DNA of 64,000 bases from an uncultured Phycisphaerales bacterium (GCA_937927975.1 CALEZT010000270.1:1-64000), one strand, 5' to 3'; shown: positions 45,063 through 54,508, numbered from the stretch's first letter. Notes: generated by a model not told the origin, from the sequence alone. Numbers and translations: made by a program.

Positions 45063-45854
45063 ATGCGAAATCGAAGGGCCTTTACTCTGATCGAGTTGCT
45101 CGTTGTGATCTCCGTTATCGCCGTGCTGATGGCCATCCTCATGCCGGCCCTGATGCGGGCCAAGGAGACCGGCAAACGCATGGTGTGCTCCAGCCACCTT
45201 AGATCCCTGGGCCTGGCCAACGTCCTGTACGCCGATGAGTCCAAAGGCTGGTACGTCCCGATCATCGACCGCACGCTGGGCAAGGATTTCTACTGGCCCG
45301 CCAACCAGTTCTTCCGCCGGCTGCTGGGCTACAAGGACAAGCAAGGCCCCGGCGAGAGCGACTGGCACGCGCCCAAGGAATACCGCTGCCCGACCGATCT
45401 GGTCTCCGTCCAGGAGCGTCAGGACACGCAGTACACCTCCTGGCTCAGCTACGGCGGCAACATCACGGACTGGTATCTCCCAGGCACCAACTGGATGACC
45501 ATGCCTTTCGTCGGGCACAAGAACACGAGCGTCGCGTCGCCAGGGTCAGAGCTGTTTTTCAGCGAGGGCAACGACTGGTGGCTCCACTGGAAGGGAGCGA
45601 ATTACACGGTCGGCTGGGACGTCCTCGGCCAGGACACGATCATGCCCTACAAGAACGTCGGCTGCGACGGCCCGATCCTCTACCGCCACAGCGAGGGCGT
45701 GAACATCGCCTTCTATGACGGCCACGTCGAGTACAGGAAGAAGGACAAGGTCTGGAGCCAGGACGACTGGGACTGGGGCAACGGAGGCATGTGGTCCGTC
45801 TTCAAGAGGTATCCCCCGACCGAGGCCGAGAGATCGCGCCTCCCCAAGCCCTGA
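45063..45854 (+). CDS. Prepilin-type protein with H-X9-DG C-terminal motif
   Basis: 263 residues. MRNRRAFTLIELLVVISVIA is a type III (prepilin) signal with Glu5 after the cleavage site (A-FTLIE), followed by a hydrophobic helix. The C-terminal region holds HSEGVNIAFYDGHVEY, an exact H-x9-DG motif typical of the large planctomycete family of prepilin-like proteins often labelled DUF1559-related. Between lie Trp/Tyr-rich stretches (DWYLPGTNWMTMP) that may form a ligand-binding beta domain. It is outside the pilus operon and convergent with it (153 bases between stops), with its own promoter. Such proteins probably form pseudopili or surface fibres used in polymer capture; function is not established. 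Longer in-frame starts, up to 43935, are rejected because they cover the Nudix gene. Confidence 0.87.
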   Translation: MRNRRAFTLIELLVVISVIAVLMAILMPALMRAKETGKRMVCSSHLRSLGLANVLYADESKGWYVPIIDRTLGKDFYWPANQFFRRLLGYKDKQGPGESDWHAPKEYRCPTDLVSVQERQDTQYTSWLSYGGNITDWYLPGTNWMTMPFVGHKNTSVASPGSELFFSEGNDWWLHWKGANYTVGWDVLGQDTIMPYKNVGCDGPILYRHSEGVNIAFYDGHVEYRKKDKVWSQDDWDWGNGGMWSVFKRYPPTEAERSRLPKP

Positions 45855-46007
45855 CGGGATGGGACGGGCGCGGCAATCCCCTATGCGTAGCGTGCCTTTG
45901 GAAGGCGATTCGAGCCGTCCGACAGCGCTGTGCTCTCGGCAGACCTGGGCCTCGGCGCGTCTTTCACGAAATATCGCGTTTCCTGCGGCGACGGGACGCG
46001 ACCGCGG

Positions 46008-47489
46008 TCAATCCCGACCGGCCTCTTCGGCGGTGGTGTAGGACGGTTGCGGGCCCTTGAACTCGGTTTCGCCGAAGGCGCGGGTTTCGTTCTCTGTCAT
46101 CGTCGGTTGCTCGACGATCCAGGGGGTGATGAACACGAGCAGTTCGCTGTTGATGGTCTCTTCCCCTCTGAACCGGAACAGCCCTCCGAGCAGCGGCACG
46201 TCTCCGAGCAGCGGGACTTTGTTGACCTGCTGGTTCACTTCCTTCTTCTTGAGTCCGCCCAGAACGACGGTCTGACCGTTCTTGACGATCAGGGTCGTAT
46301 CAGCCTCCCGTCGGTCCACCACAGGCTGGGCGTAACTGATGTTGGTGCCTGAGACCATGACTTCGCCGGTGACGACGCTGAAGGAAGGTCTCATGTGCAG
46401 GCGGATCATCTGGTCGCGAACCGCCAGATGGGCGGTCACTTCCAGTTCGACGCCCGCCTCCCGGAAGGCGGTCGTGCCGATGTTGCCGCCCAAAGAGGAT
46501 TCCTGGAGCTGCTGATACGGGATTTCCGACACGATCTTGATGTTCGCCGTCTTGTCGTTGAGGACGAGAATCCGCGGATTGGCCAGCAACTTGGCGTTGA
46601 TGTTCTCCTGCTGGGCCCTGAGCATCATGTCGATGTCCACATCGTTGGTGAGCCATCCGAGGCGAACCGATCCGGTGGTGTTCTCGGACTTGGCGGCCGT
46701 GCCGTTGAATATGCTCCTGGTGAAAGGGTTGGTCTCCGTGTCCGGGTCGGGAACGCCCGTCAGGGCATCGAACTGTGTTCTTGTCCCCGCGGCCCACTGC
46801 ACCCCGAGGTCGAAGCGGTCCTTGCTTGTGACGTCGTAGATGCGCGCCTCCACGAGGATCTGAGGAGTGATGCGATCCACCTGGTCGATGTAGAGACTCA
46901 TATCCTTGACCTTGGCCTCGGTGTCGGTGACCAGGATGTGGCTCGTTCCGTCGATATAGGTGACCGAGCCGACGTCCGACTTGAACTTCTCGATCGACTT
47001 CACCACCTCGCCGACTTCCGCATAGGTGATCTCGAAGACTTTGGTGACTTGCCTCTCCGGCACCTTGGGCATCTCCGCCTGCGCCAGGACCCGGACGATA
47101 TTGTCGCCGATGACGTAGTCGAATCCATGCACCTCCAGAATGCTTCGCAAGGCCTCCTGGAGCGACACGTTGGTCAGTCGGACGGTGGCTTCGCCCGTCA
47201 CGCTGGGACTGGTGACCACGTCGACGTCGGCCTGCTCCGCGATCATCCGGATCACGTCCTCGATAGGCGTCTTGTGGAACTCGGCGCTGATCCGTTTCTC
47301 GAGCCGTTGCTGAAGCGTCGCGTGGGCCGCCGCATCTTGCGAATCGTCGGCACGGGCCGTCGCAGCCGCCAGGAAGGAGCCTAAGAGCCAGACCGCGGCC
47401 ACAAGTCTCCGCGAGACATCCGGCAGTTCCTGCTCGCGACGCGTCCGGCTGAGCGTCTGTTCGTACGACCGTGTGGTGAAGAATCTCAT
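46008..47489 (-). CDS. pilQ: Secretin of the type IV pilus/type II secretion family
   Basis: 493 residues from ATG 47489, eight bases after GGAG. An alternative ATG at 47513 overlaps the upstream stop as ATGA. Signal peptide: LVAAVWLLGSFLAAATARA. An STN-like N-domain (ISAEFHKTPIEDVIRMIAEQ) is followed by a second N-domain and the secretin core: NGQTVVLGGLKKKEVNQQ, VPLLGDVPLLGGLFR (the secretin signature), and INSELLVFITPWIV at the end. It would form the outer-membrane ring through which the pilus passes. The protein is short for PilQ (usually about 700) because it lacks AMIN domains. It is the last gene of the operon, and downstream sequence holds no obvious terminator. Confidence 0.92.
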   Translation of the reverse strand: MRFFTTRSYEQTLSRTRREQELPDVSRRLVAAVWLLGSFLAAATARADDSQDAAAHATLQQRLEKRISAEFHKTPIEDVIRMIAEQADVDVVTSPSVTGEATVRLTNVSLQEALRSILEVHGFDYVIGDNIVRVLAQAEMPKVPERQVTKVFEITYAEVGEVVKSIEKFKSDVGSVTYIDGTSHILVTDTEAKVKDMSLYIDQVDRITPQILVEARIYDVTSKDRFDLGVQWAAGTRTQFDALTGVPDPDTETNPFTRSIFNGTAAKSENTTGSVRLGWLTNDVDIDMMLRAQQENINAKLLANPRILVLNDKTANIKIVSEIPYQQLQESSLGGNIGTTAFREAGVELEVTAHLAVRDQMIRLHMRPSFSVVTGEVMVSGTNISYAQPVVDRREADTTLIVKNGQTVVLGGLKKKEVNQQVNKVPLLGDVPLLGGLFRFRGEETINSELLVFITPWIVEQPTMTENETRAFGETEFKGPQPSYTTAEEAGRD

Positions 47490-47509
47490 GGCCACTTCTC
47501 CGATTGTCA

Positions 47510-48199
47510 TCATTTATTGGCTTCGACAGCCTGTTTCCAGGTCCTGCCGTTCATTTCGAATAACACGGCGTCTTTTTCGATCTTCACGACCGTCGCTCCG
47601 AAGATCTCCTTGCCTTCATGCACGAGGATCGTGTCGACGATCGCGACCGGTCGGTCTTCGCTGTGCAGGATTCCCGTCACGGTGAAACTGGCATACCGAC
47701 GCACCGGCTCGGGGGCCGGGACCTCCACGACAGGAACGGACGGAGCCGGCAGTCGCATGGGGTCGCGTCCGCCCAACGGATAGAGAGGCGGAATCTCCCA
47801 GGCGAGTTCCACATCGGAAATCGCAACCGGCGCCGCCTCGGCCGGCGGTTCTTGCTGCGCCTGCGCAGGGGACGATCTCGCCAATGGGTTCTTCGACACG
47901 TACAAGAGCACAAACGCCAGGACCGGAATCAACGCCATCATGACCTTCTGTCGGCCGTCGGTTCGAGATCCCGATGAATCGCACGCCGTGAATTTCACTC
48001 TCGATCGGGTCAACGAACCCTCGGACGTCGCACTGGCGCGATGGACACGTCTGGCAGGCTTCGGGTTCGCGGCCGACTGCTGGAACACGTCCTGGCGTCC
48101 GGCGTCTCGATTGCGATATGACCCCAACAAGGTCCTGCGAGCGGGTTTCGGCTCTTCGGCTTTCCCTTGCCGGGTGCGGTCTGCTTGGATGTCAGCCAT
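47510..48199 (-). CDS. Pilus alignment protein (PilP/GspC-like)
   Basis: 229 residues from ATG 48199, six bases after AGGGAG. A long basic, low-complexity cytoplasmic tail (TRQGKAEEPKPARRTL) precedes one transmembrane helix (VMMALIPVLAFVLLYVS), a Pro/Ala-rich periplasmic linker, and a small beta domain (YASFTVTGILHSEDRPVAIVDT) matching the HR/PilP-type fold that contacts the secretin. The order before the secretin gene and after pilO is that of pilP. The stop codon overlaps a possible start of the secretin gene (ATGA). The unusually long basic tail is not usual for PilP and may contact DNA or inner-membrane partners. Confidence 0.8.
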   Translation of the reverse strand: MADIQADRTRQGKAEEPKPARRTLLGSYRNRDAGRQDVFQQSAANPKPARRVHRASATSEGSLTRSRVKFTACDSSGSRTDGRQKVMMALIPVLAFVLLYVSKNPLARSSPAQAQQEPPAEAAPVAISDVELAWEIPPLYPLGGRDPMRLPAPSVPVVEVPAPEPVRRYASFTVTGILHSEDRPVAIVDTILVHEGKEIFGATVVKIEKDAVLFEMNGRTWKQAVEANK

Positions 48200-48201
48200 G
48201 G

Positions 48202-48768
48202 TCAACTCCCTCGCGGCTTCTCCACGAGCACCGCCAACCCCATCTGCACCTGGGGCTTGACGTCAGCTTCCTGGGGACGATTGATGGTGAACGTTTCGAT
48301 GAAGACGACCGGATGGTGACGCTCAAGGGTGTTCAGGAACAACGCGAACGGCGCGAATCCCGCGACGAAGCTCACGTCGAGGCGCCTCTCGACAAGGCGT
48401 CCCGAGTCGTCGGAGGTTGCAGGGGACGCGGAGGAGGCCGGCTTGATGCCGAAGGACTCCAGCCCGGTCTCCGCGGCGATGCCGCCGATGACGTAGGCGA
48501 GTTTCGGCGCGTCGTCGCCCGACACGAGGAAATCCTCGATCCGATCCTGCAAACGAACGACCTGGTCGGTCAGGCGGGCGTGGAGTTCCGGTTTGGCAGC
48601 CTCCATCGCGCGATCGTAATGTTCCTTCGCCTTCTCGATCTTCCTCTCGAGATCATGCCGATAATCCAGTTGGGGGCGCAGGACCAAACCGTAGGCGCCC
48701 ACCGCCAGCGCCAGGCAAGGCCCCCACACTACGGCCATGATCAGCAGATACTTGTCTCGAACCTTCAT
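48202..48768 (-). CDS. pilO: PilO-like inner-membrane platform protein
   Basis: 188 residues from ATG 48768 with AAGGA upstream. A short cytoplasmic start, one transmembrane helix (LLIMAVVWGPCLALAVGAYGLVL), a coiled-coil (DLERKIEKAKEHYDRAMEAA) and a ferredoxin-like periplasmic domain (VSFVAGFAPFALFLNTLERHHP) are the PilO layout. PilO pairs with PilN to align the pilus base with PilP and the secretin. It lies 19 bases downstream of pilN and 2 bases from the pilP-like start, so translation is coupled. Confidence 0.88.
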   Translation of the reverse strand: MKVRDKYLLIMAVVWGPCLALAVGAYGLVLRPQLDYRHDLERKIEKAKEHYDRAMEAAKPELHARLTDQVVRLQDRIEDFLVSGDDAPKLAYVIGGIAAETGLESFGIKPASSASPATSDDSGRLVERRLDVSFVAGFAPFALFLNTLERHHPVVFIETFTINRPQEADVKPQVQMGLAVLVEKPRGS

Positions 48769-48787
48769 ATGCACCCGTTCCTTGTGG

Positions 48788-49444
48788 TCAATTGCTCCGG
48801 GCCACCGAGCCGGTCTTGAGAACGCACTCGAGCTCGTACATGACCGCGTCCTCCCCATCCAGCATCGTCCGGCTCTGGGAGACGGTGATCGTATCCAGAA
48901 TCGGCCCGAACACCGGGGAGGACCGCAGACTCTCCTGGAGAGTCCGAACCGCCTCCAGGGCCGTCCCCGCCTGGCGACCGCAAACGCAGAGCGTCAGGGT
49001 GCGGACTGGAATGCTGATGTCCACCTTGCGGGTCGGATCGTTGGGGGCCGGCACCTTTCGCTGGACCATGCGTCGATTTGCTTCCACGCGTGTCAGCACC
49101 AGCGCGTCTGATAGGTTCTCAACCAATGCAGCCAACGCCTGCGACCACTGCATGTAGCCGCCGATGGTGGCCTTGATTTCCGACAGCGCGGCATTCGCCG
49201 ACATTCGTTCTTTTTGGAGCGTTTCGGTCTTCTGGACCGCTGATGTCAGAAGCGCGGATGCTTTCTCGATCTGGCTCAACTGCTGCTTCTCGATGGACAG
49301 GATGACTCGCCCGTCCAGATAGAAGCTGGTCATGGCCAAGCCAACCAACAGGGGGACCACGACGATCAGGCAGGCCAGGGCGATCCCCCCAGGCCGGCTC
49401 CGAATCGGAACCCCTTCTCCCAAAAGCAGATCCACAGTATACAT
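48788..49444 (-). CDS. pilN: PilN-like inner-membrane protein
   Basis: 218 residues. The cytoplasmic start MYTVDLLLGE stands where PilN proteins have the I-N-L-L-P peptide that docks on PilM. One transmembrane helix follows (IALACLIVVVPLLVGLAM), then a coiled-coil (IEKQQLSQIEKASALLTSAV) and a ferredoxin-like periplasmic domain (LTLCVCGRQAGTALEAVRTL). Shine-Dalgarno GAGGGAAG lies upstream. Gene order pilM-pilN-pilO supports the call. Confidence 0.88.
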   Translation of the reverse strand: MYTVDLLLGEGVPIRSRPGGIALACLIVVVPLLVGLAMTSFYLDGRVILSIEKQQLSQIEKASALLTSAVQKTETLQKERMSANAALSEIKATIGGYMQWSQALAALVENLSDALVLTRVEANRRMVQRKVPAPNDPTRKVDISIPVRTLTLCVCGRQAGTALEAVRTLQESLRSSPVFGPILDTITVSQSRTMLDGEDAVMYELECVLKTGSVARSN

Positions 49445-49527
49445 GGCGTTACTTCCCTCTTTTCATCGGTTTCTCACGGTCGGACGTGCCCGAGGCGTAG
49501 CCCCCGACCTGCGGCCTGACCGCGGAC

Positions 49528-50679
49528 TCACAGGCTCCTCATGGCCAGCCCGGCGGCGAGAGACATCGAAGGACCGAAGGCCTGCGCCGCAGCCGTCCGT
49601 GGTCCGGTCTTCGCGCCGTCGTCTCTCATGGTTTCGACGGGATTCCACGCCTGCACCTCGAGGTGCAGCTTGCCCGCCAGAAGGTCGATGAATCGATCGA
49701 ACCGGGACAACGCGCCGCAGACGAGCACGCGGTCGACCTTCACGCCGGAGCCCGCGTGCTGCGAGGCGAGCCCTGCGCCATGCTGGGTCGCGTAGTACCG
49801 CAACGTCGTCACGATGTCTTCCACCAGCGGTGCACAGGCCCCTTCCGCATTCTCCCAGAACGAAGCAGTATCCGCAGCCGCCAAATCCGGGATCTCCGCG
49901 TCCGTACGTTCGTCTCGATCCTGCGACGACCCGTAATTCAGCATCGCGGCCCTCGCGGTCTCAAACGGGATCCGCGCCTCGTCGGCCACGTGACTGCAGA
50001 TCTGATCGCTGCCGGCGTTGATGTCTCGAACAAACGGCCGACCTGCGTGGTCCCTGACCGCAATCGTCGTGCAGACGCCGCCGACATCGACAACGGCCGA
50101 GCCCTCGCGGACGTCGTCGCCGCTCGACGAGCCATCCGTCTGTCTGCCGCCGTGGTGCAGGCAGTTGAGCAGCGCCAGGCCCGCCACGTCGAGCAGGGTG
50201 CAGTGCAATCCCGCGTCGTGAACGATCTGGCGTATGCTGCGAATCAGACCGTTGTTGGCGGCCACCCAGAATCCTCGCGTCTTCCCGGCATCCATCGACG
50301 TCACCTGGTAGTCGAAGGCGCTCTCGTTCGGGCTGAACGGGCAGATCTGCGATGCTTCCAGTCCTACCGCCGATCCGATCTCCTCCGACAACAGAAGGGG
50401 AAACTCGAAACTCCGGACAACGACCTCCGGGCCTCGCACCCCGCAGACGACGAGCTTGCCGTCGAGGTTGCGTCTGGACAATCCCTTCTGAATCGCACGA
50501 ACGGTGTGGACTCGACGCAGTTCCGGATCGTCGCCCCACGGCGCGATCTCGGCGCAAGACGCGCCTGTGACCGTGTACCCGCCGTTGTCTTGCCGTAGCT
50601 GGACCATTCGCACAGCCGCTGTGTCGATGTCCAATCCAATCAGAGTCTTTCTGCGAAATCCGATCATACCGCATTTCAT
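49528..50679 (-). CDS. pilM: PilM actin-like cytoplasmic pilus assembly ATPase
   Basis: 383 residues. The actin-like phosphate-1 loop is IGLDIDTAAVRMVQL; AVVDVGGVCTTIAV is the second phosphate loop, and RVLVCGALSRFDRFIDLLAGKLHLEV is the conserved adenosine motif. FSPNESAFDYQV near residue 115 matches the PilM block 'PF...E...DY'. PilM couples the cytoplasmic motor side to PilN. 83 bases separate it from pilN and 234 bases from the upstream pilX-like gene, so an internal promoter is possible. No strong Shine-Dalgarno was seen before this ATG; a second ATG four codons later is possible. Confidence 0.9.
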   Translation of the reverse strand: MKCGMIGFRRKTLIGLDIDTAAVRMVQLRQDNGGYTVTGASCAEIAPWGDDPELRRVHTVRAIQKGLSRRNLDGKLVVCGVRGPEVVVRSFEFPLLLSEEIGSAVGLEASQICPFSPNESAFDYQVTSMDAGKTRGFWVAANNGLIRSIRQIVHDAGLHCTLLDVAGLALLNCLHHGGRQTDGSSSGDDVREGSAVVDVGGVCTTIAVRDHAGRPFVRDINAGSDQICSHVADEARIPFETARAAMLNYGSSQDRDERTDAEIPDLAAADTASFWENAEGACAPLVEDIVTTLRYYATQHGAGLASQHAGSGVKVDRVLVCGALSRFDRFIDLLAGKLHLEVQAWNPVETMRDDGAKTGPRTAAAQAFGPSMSLAAGLAMRSL

Positions 50680-50913
50680 CGGACGATAACGGCATCGACT
50701 TTATGCGTCTTGGATGCAGGTGAAGCAAAGACCGCGCGCGGGCGTCCCATGCCGGCGAATACAGCCAAACGCAAACAATCACCCGACAATATCGGACCTT
50801 CTTATGCAAAATGCGTTCAACGGGGGGAGCGTCGTGCAGTTGTGCATCAGGGAAACTCGATGGCGTTGGTCCCACCGACGAGCCCCATCGGGCGCGCCGC
50901 GCAGGAACGACGG

Positions 50914-52656
50914 TCAGGGACGATAGTCCCGCCAGCCTGCGGGGGCGGGAACATACTTGCCTCGCAGCCAGATGTCGCCGGGGACGATGCCGGTCAGGAG
51001 CCGGTTGTCCATGTGATAGGACTTGAGATAGCCGTCGGCGGAGAAACTGCCGCTGACGCCGACAACTCCTCGGATGCGTTCGGTGATCGTGCCATGCACG
51101 CGGAGGTAATCCTGGGAACCGGAGTATTCCTTCCGTCCCGCGTAGCTGAGGGAACCGACCCACACGTTCTCCGCGCCCCAGCCGCCGCCGCCGACGGTAA
51201 TGGAGGCCTCGACAACCGTCGGATCAGACAGGTGCCTCTGATAGTACTGGCTGCTCGTGGAGCCGGCGCTGGGATTGTCCGGACGTCCGACCGGCATGTA
51301 GGTGAACCCGCTGAGTTTCACCACGCCGTCGATGTCGCTCAGGCCCGGGTCCACGACCTTGATGACGCCCTGGGCGAGCAACCCCAGCACGTTGGGATTT
51401 CCCTCGCTGGGCAGACCGTCCGGATCGTGCCCGCCGTCGACGTAGATCGAATCGGCCACCCAGATGTTGCCTGTGGCGACGACCGTGACGGTCCCTTTGA
51501 CCAGCTGATTGTTGTTGTGCAGCGAGGAATTGCCCCCGATGACGACGTTGCCGTTAACGAAGATCTGACCGCCCGGTTCGGAGGTGGTGCCGCCGAAAGA
51601 CTGGGTCACGTACGTGTCCGTCAACGGAATCGTGATCCTTTGGCCGGTCGAGTCGGCCGTACTGGAGGCGACATGATAGGCGTAGATGTAGTACCGCTCG
51701 TATTGGGCGCCGTCGGTGCCGGCCCGGATCCGGAAGTCGTAGGTGCTGGAGTCGGACGACTGGCGGAATCCGCGGACCGAGCAGTTGTTGGTGATACGGA
51801 CCTTGCCGACGCCGCCCTCGACGAAGAACTCGAGCTGGACCGCGGCCTGACGGTTGGTCAGACCGGTGGCGCTGGCCGTCGGAGTAAACCGATACCGCGG
51901 CAGCGTGCTGTCGCGGAAGCGGGTAATCTTGCTCAGTACGGATGCCTCGTCGGTGACGCGACTGGCGGGCTGGTTGAAGTAGATGCCGCCTCGGAAGAGC
52001 GACATGACGCCGGAGTACTTGTCCGCCCCGCCGGTCGTGTAGCGGTCCTCCCCCATCGCAATGGCCTGGAGAAAAGACGGAGAACCAATGATGAAGATGT
52101 CCTTGACGTCCGGGCTGTCGGACGCCTTGTTGATGTGGATCGGCATGTCAAGGACCTCGCCGTTCATGAAATTCACAGGCGAGGTGCTCGTACCGCCGGC
52201 GGGAATGCGGCACAAGCCCATGTCCCAGCCGCTGATCATCTGGACGGTGAGCACGTCCACCCGGCGCTCGAAGATGCCGCTGCGGCCGTTGGAGACGACG
52301 CGAAACACCGGTCTCGAACCGGCAAACATGTACAGACTGATCTGATACGAGCAGGAACTGTCCGGAAACGTGAGCGATCCCGAGGTGCCGGCAACGCCCT
52401 GCTGGAGAGCGCTGAGCATGTCCTGCTGCCGGCCCATCCAGAAGACCGCCTTCTCATACCCCGCCTCCGCGGCCAACATGGCTGCGGCGTCCGCCTTCAC
52501 AGCGATGGCGTCGCGCCTCACGCCGTAGCTGATGGCGAGCAGACCTCCTCCGATCGTGGTCAGAATCACCAGGGTGACGACGACCAGCGCCAGACTCACC
52601 CCGCGACATCGAAGGGCGAACGGTCGAATTCGGATTGTGGACTCGTTGTTCTTCAT
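50914..52656 (-). CDS. PilX-like prepilin-processing/assembly protein, very large
   Basis: 580 residues from ATG 52656, whose ATGA overlaps the stop of the preceding gene. The N-terminal helix (GVSLALVVVTLVILTTIGGGLLAIS) preceded by a basic stretch resembles PilX/PilX_N-type pilin-like proteins without a Glu5 prepilin motif. The remaining 530 residues are beta-rich and contain DUF4900-like, passenger-like segments (PGGQIFVNGNVVIGGNSSLH, IWVADSIYVDGGHDP, NVWVGSLSYAG). PilX proteins are about 200 residues, so this one carries an extra large domain. It may be a minor-pilin tip or adhesin. In the operon it lies between the pilW-like gene and pilM. Confidence 0.8.
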   Translation of the reverse strand: MKNNESTIRIRPFALRCRGVSLALVVVTLVILTTIGGGLLAISYGVRRDAIAVKADAAAMLAAEAGYEKAVFWMGRQQDMLSALQQGVAGTSGSLTFPDSSCSYQISLYMFAGSRPVFRVVSNGRSGIFERRVDVLTVQMISGWDMGLCRIPAGGTSTSPVNFMNGEVLDMPIHINKASDSPDVKDIFIIGSPSFLQAIAMGEDRYTTGGADKYSGVMSLFRGGIYFNQPASRVTDEASVLSKITRFRDSTLPRYRFTPTASATGLTNRQAAVQLEFFVEGGVGKVRITNNCSVRGFRQSSDSSTYDFRIRAGTDGAQYERYYIYAYHVASSTADSTGQRITIPLTDTYVTQSFGGTTSEPGGQIFVNGNVVIGGNSSLHNNNQLVKGTVTVVATGNIWVADSIYVDGGHDPDGLPSEGNPNVLGLLAQGVIKVVDPGLSDIDGVVKLSGFTYMPVGRPDNPSAGSTSSQYYQRHLSDPTVVEASITVGGGGWGAENVWVGSLSYAGRKEYSGSQDYLRVHGTITERIRGVVGVSGSFSADGYLKSYHMDNRLLTGIVPGDIWLRGKYVPAPAGWRDYRP

Positions 52657-53339
52657 CGGGGCCATACGTTGCGCATCAACGCGGATGTCATCACCCGCAT
52701 CGTTCGATTCTCGTCGTTCGGATCCGTCAGGGTCACCGCCAATCGGATCGAGCCTTGCCCGGTAGCCCCCACCGTCGTGTGGCTGAACGGAAGACCTGCG
52801 GACCCGACGCGGACATTTCTGGCCAGCACCGTGGTGGAAATGCCTGTGGTGTTTCGGGCCCCTCCCCCGCTCGGGGCGGCGCCGGGCGGATACGCCCCGT
52901 AATCGACTTTCATCTCATCGCCGTCCAGATAGAACAGGGCATAGGCGGTCGCGGTCGTTTCGGAGTCCATCAGACCGTAACTGTCCGTCGTGTTCAGGGG
53001 AACGTCCCAATAGCGGAACTCGACCGCGTCGCCTCGAACGATCGAATCGGGCTGACCGGCGGGAGGCGACACCGGAAGGAGAGTTCCGCTGTCGAATTCG
53101 TAAAGGACGTAATTGCCGCGATTGGACCGTCGTCCCACCGCGCCGAACGCGGCCACGAGCGTCTGTGCGTCACGGGTGAGTTGGTCGTGGGCCAACCGGT
53201 AGGTGCGGAGCCAGGCGCGATTGCCGCTGTCCAGGAGCAGGGTCACGCCGGCGATCAGCACCAGAGACGTGCTCATGGCGACAACCAGCTCGACCAGGGT
53301 CATGCCAGCGAAAGCTCGTTGCGTCAGTCTCTTAGCCAT
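52653..53339 (-). CDS. PilW/GspJ-like minor pseudopilin
   Basis: 228 residues. ATG 53339 overlaps the upstream gene by 8 bases. The prepilin signal AFAG-MTLVELVVAM (Glu5) precedes a hydrophobic helix (STSLVLIAGVTLLL). Beyond it is a GspJ/PilW-type region (DAQTLVAAFGAVGRRSN, RGDAVEFRYWDVP). As a minor pilin it would prime pilus assembly with the other two. Extension to 53369 is rejected because it lacks function before the signal. Confidence 0.85.
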   Translation of the reverse strand: MAKRLTQRAFAGMTLVELVVAMSTSLVLIAGVTLLLDSGNRAWLRTYRLAHDQLTRDAQTLVAAFGAVGRRSNRGNYVLYEFDSGTLLPVSPPAGQPDSIVRGDAVEFRYWDVPLNTTDSYGLMDSETTATAYALFYLDGDEMKVDYGAYPPGAAPSGGGARNTTGISTTVLARNVRVGSAGLPFSHTTVGATGQGSIRLAVTLTDPNDENRTMRVMTSALMRNVWPR

Positions 53340-53892
53340 CGGTGGCGTCCCGTCGCACATAAGTGACAAAAGTCATGGCAGGCAGATCCGCAAAACGAGG
53401 CTCCGGCACGGTGATGCCGCCCGAACGGCTCTGCCCATAACGAACGATCACCGCGAGTTGACGCAGAACGATGTTGGCCACGGTGTCCTGGTCCACGTCC
53501 CGGTAGGCCAGCAGGATCAGAACGGGCATGTCGCACAGAGTGATGCTGTAGATCGAGCCGTTCAAGGCGTTGCCCATGCCGTCGGCGGTCGTGAAGTCGC
53601 CGGGCGCCTGTCCTGCGTTGGCGAATCCCAATCCCAGCGACGCGGGATCGTACTGGCTCGAGCCCCCGGTGCTCTTCCAGTCTTCGATCAGCAGTTGCGC
53701 CGCGCGGGCGGCGTCTGTCTGTACGCGGGCGATTCGGGCTTGCCCCGCTGCGAAGTACTCGTAGTGCAGGGCGCCCAAAGCGGCAATCGTCAGGATCGCC
53801 GCGGCCACCACCTGCTCAATGAGGGTGAAGCCGCGCAGCGACCGGACGATCCGCGTCCGTTGGGGTGCGTCGGTGGATGAACCTGCCCTCAT
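53332..53892 (-). CDS. PilV/GspI-like minor pseudopilin
   Basis: 186 residues from ATG 53892; GGGAAGG lies upstream (spacing is short). The prepilin signal is RSLRG-FTLIEQVVAAAILT, with Glu5. The downstream hydrophobic helix and LIEDWKSTGG region are GspI/PilV-like. It is part of the minor-pilin trio between the major-pilin-like gene and the pilX-like gene, overlapping the next gene by 8 bases. Confidence 0.85.
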   Translation of the reverse strand: MRAGSSTDAPQRTRIVRSLRGFTLIEQVVAAAILTIAALGALHYEYFAAGQARIARVQTDAARAAQLLIEDWKSTGGSSQYDPASLGLGFANAGQAPGDFTTADGMGNALNGSIYSITLCDMPVLILLAYRDVDQDTVANIVLRQLAVIVRYGQSRSGGITVPEPRFADLPAMTFVTYVRRDATDG

Positions 53893-53983
53893 ATCCCTTC
53901 CCGATTCGAAGCGGACAACCCGCCGAAACACACATCAGGACCCGCAGGAATCCCGCGGGTCCTGACGTGAGAGTGGACTCGGA

Positions 53984-54415
53984 TCAGCTGCCCTCGGCGA
54001 ACGTGGCAACGTAGTTGTTGGCCGCGTTGGAGGTCAAGGTCATCGACGCAGGCCTGGTGGGCTTGCTGCTTCGGGTCGAGCTGCCTGCGGTGCAGGTAAT
54101 CACGAAGTTGACCTGGCCGGGAGTGCTGCACGACGCGGAAGTGAGCGCGTAGCAGGCGTTGCTGAAGTAGGTTCCGTCCAGTTCGGCGGCGGAAATCCCG
54201 ATTTCGGCAAGCGTCGGCGGCGAGGCGAAGGTGCCCTTCTCGGCCGCATAGGCGCGAACCGCGCTGGCGATCGTGCCCATCGCGGCCTTGCCCTCGGACC
54301 ACTTTGACCCATCGACCCGCCCGCTCATGAGAGGCACCGCGACCGCGGCAAGAATGCCGACGATCAGGACCACGACCATGAGTTCGACCATTGTGAATGC
54401 TCTGTTGCTCTTCAT
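53984..54415 (-). CDS. Major type IV pilin-like protein
   Basis: 143 residues, ATG with AGGAGG upstream. The signal MKSNRA-FTMVELMVVVLIVG is an ideal short prepilin leader, with Glu5 after cleavage. The helix continues to ILAAVAVPLMSG. The globular part is short and Ser/Thr/Ala rich (PASMTLTSNAANNYVATFAEG), and contains two Cys (NACYALTSASCS) that could form a disulfide loop. It would be the main fibre subunit. The strong Shine-Dalgarno and the 93-base gap after pilC, with a GTCAA-CAA-TTGAC palindrome at 54454-54466, suggest its own regulation, as usual for pilins. Confidence 0.87.
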   Translation of the reverse strand: MKSNRAFTMVELMVVVLIVGILAAVAVPLMSGRVDGSKWSEGKAAMGTIASAVRAYAAEKGTFASPPTLAEIGISAAELDGTYFSNACYALTSASCSTPGQVNFVITCTAGSSTRSSKPTRPASMTLTSNAANNYVATFAEGS

Positions 54416-54508
54416 ACGAACCTCCTGAGAACGGAATGTGAACCCCTTGTACAGTCAACAATTGACAGTCGTATATTTATCGGGGAACAGGTAACTCGGC
54501 TTTAGGAA

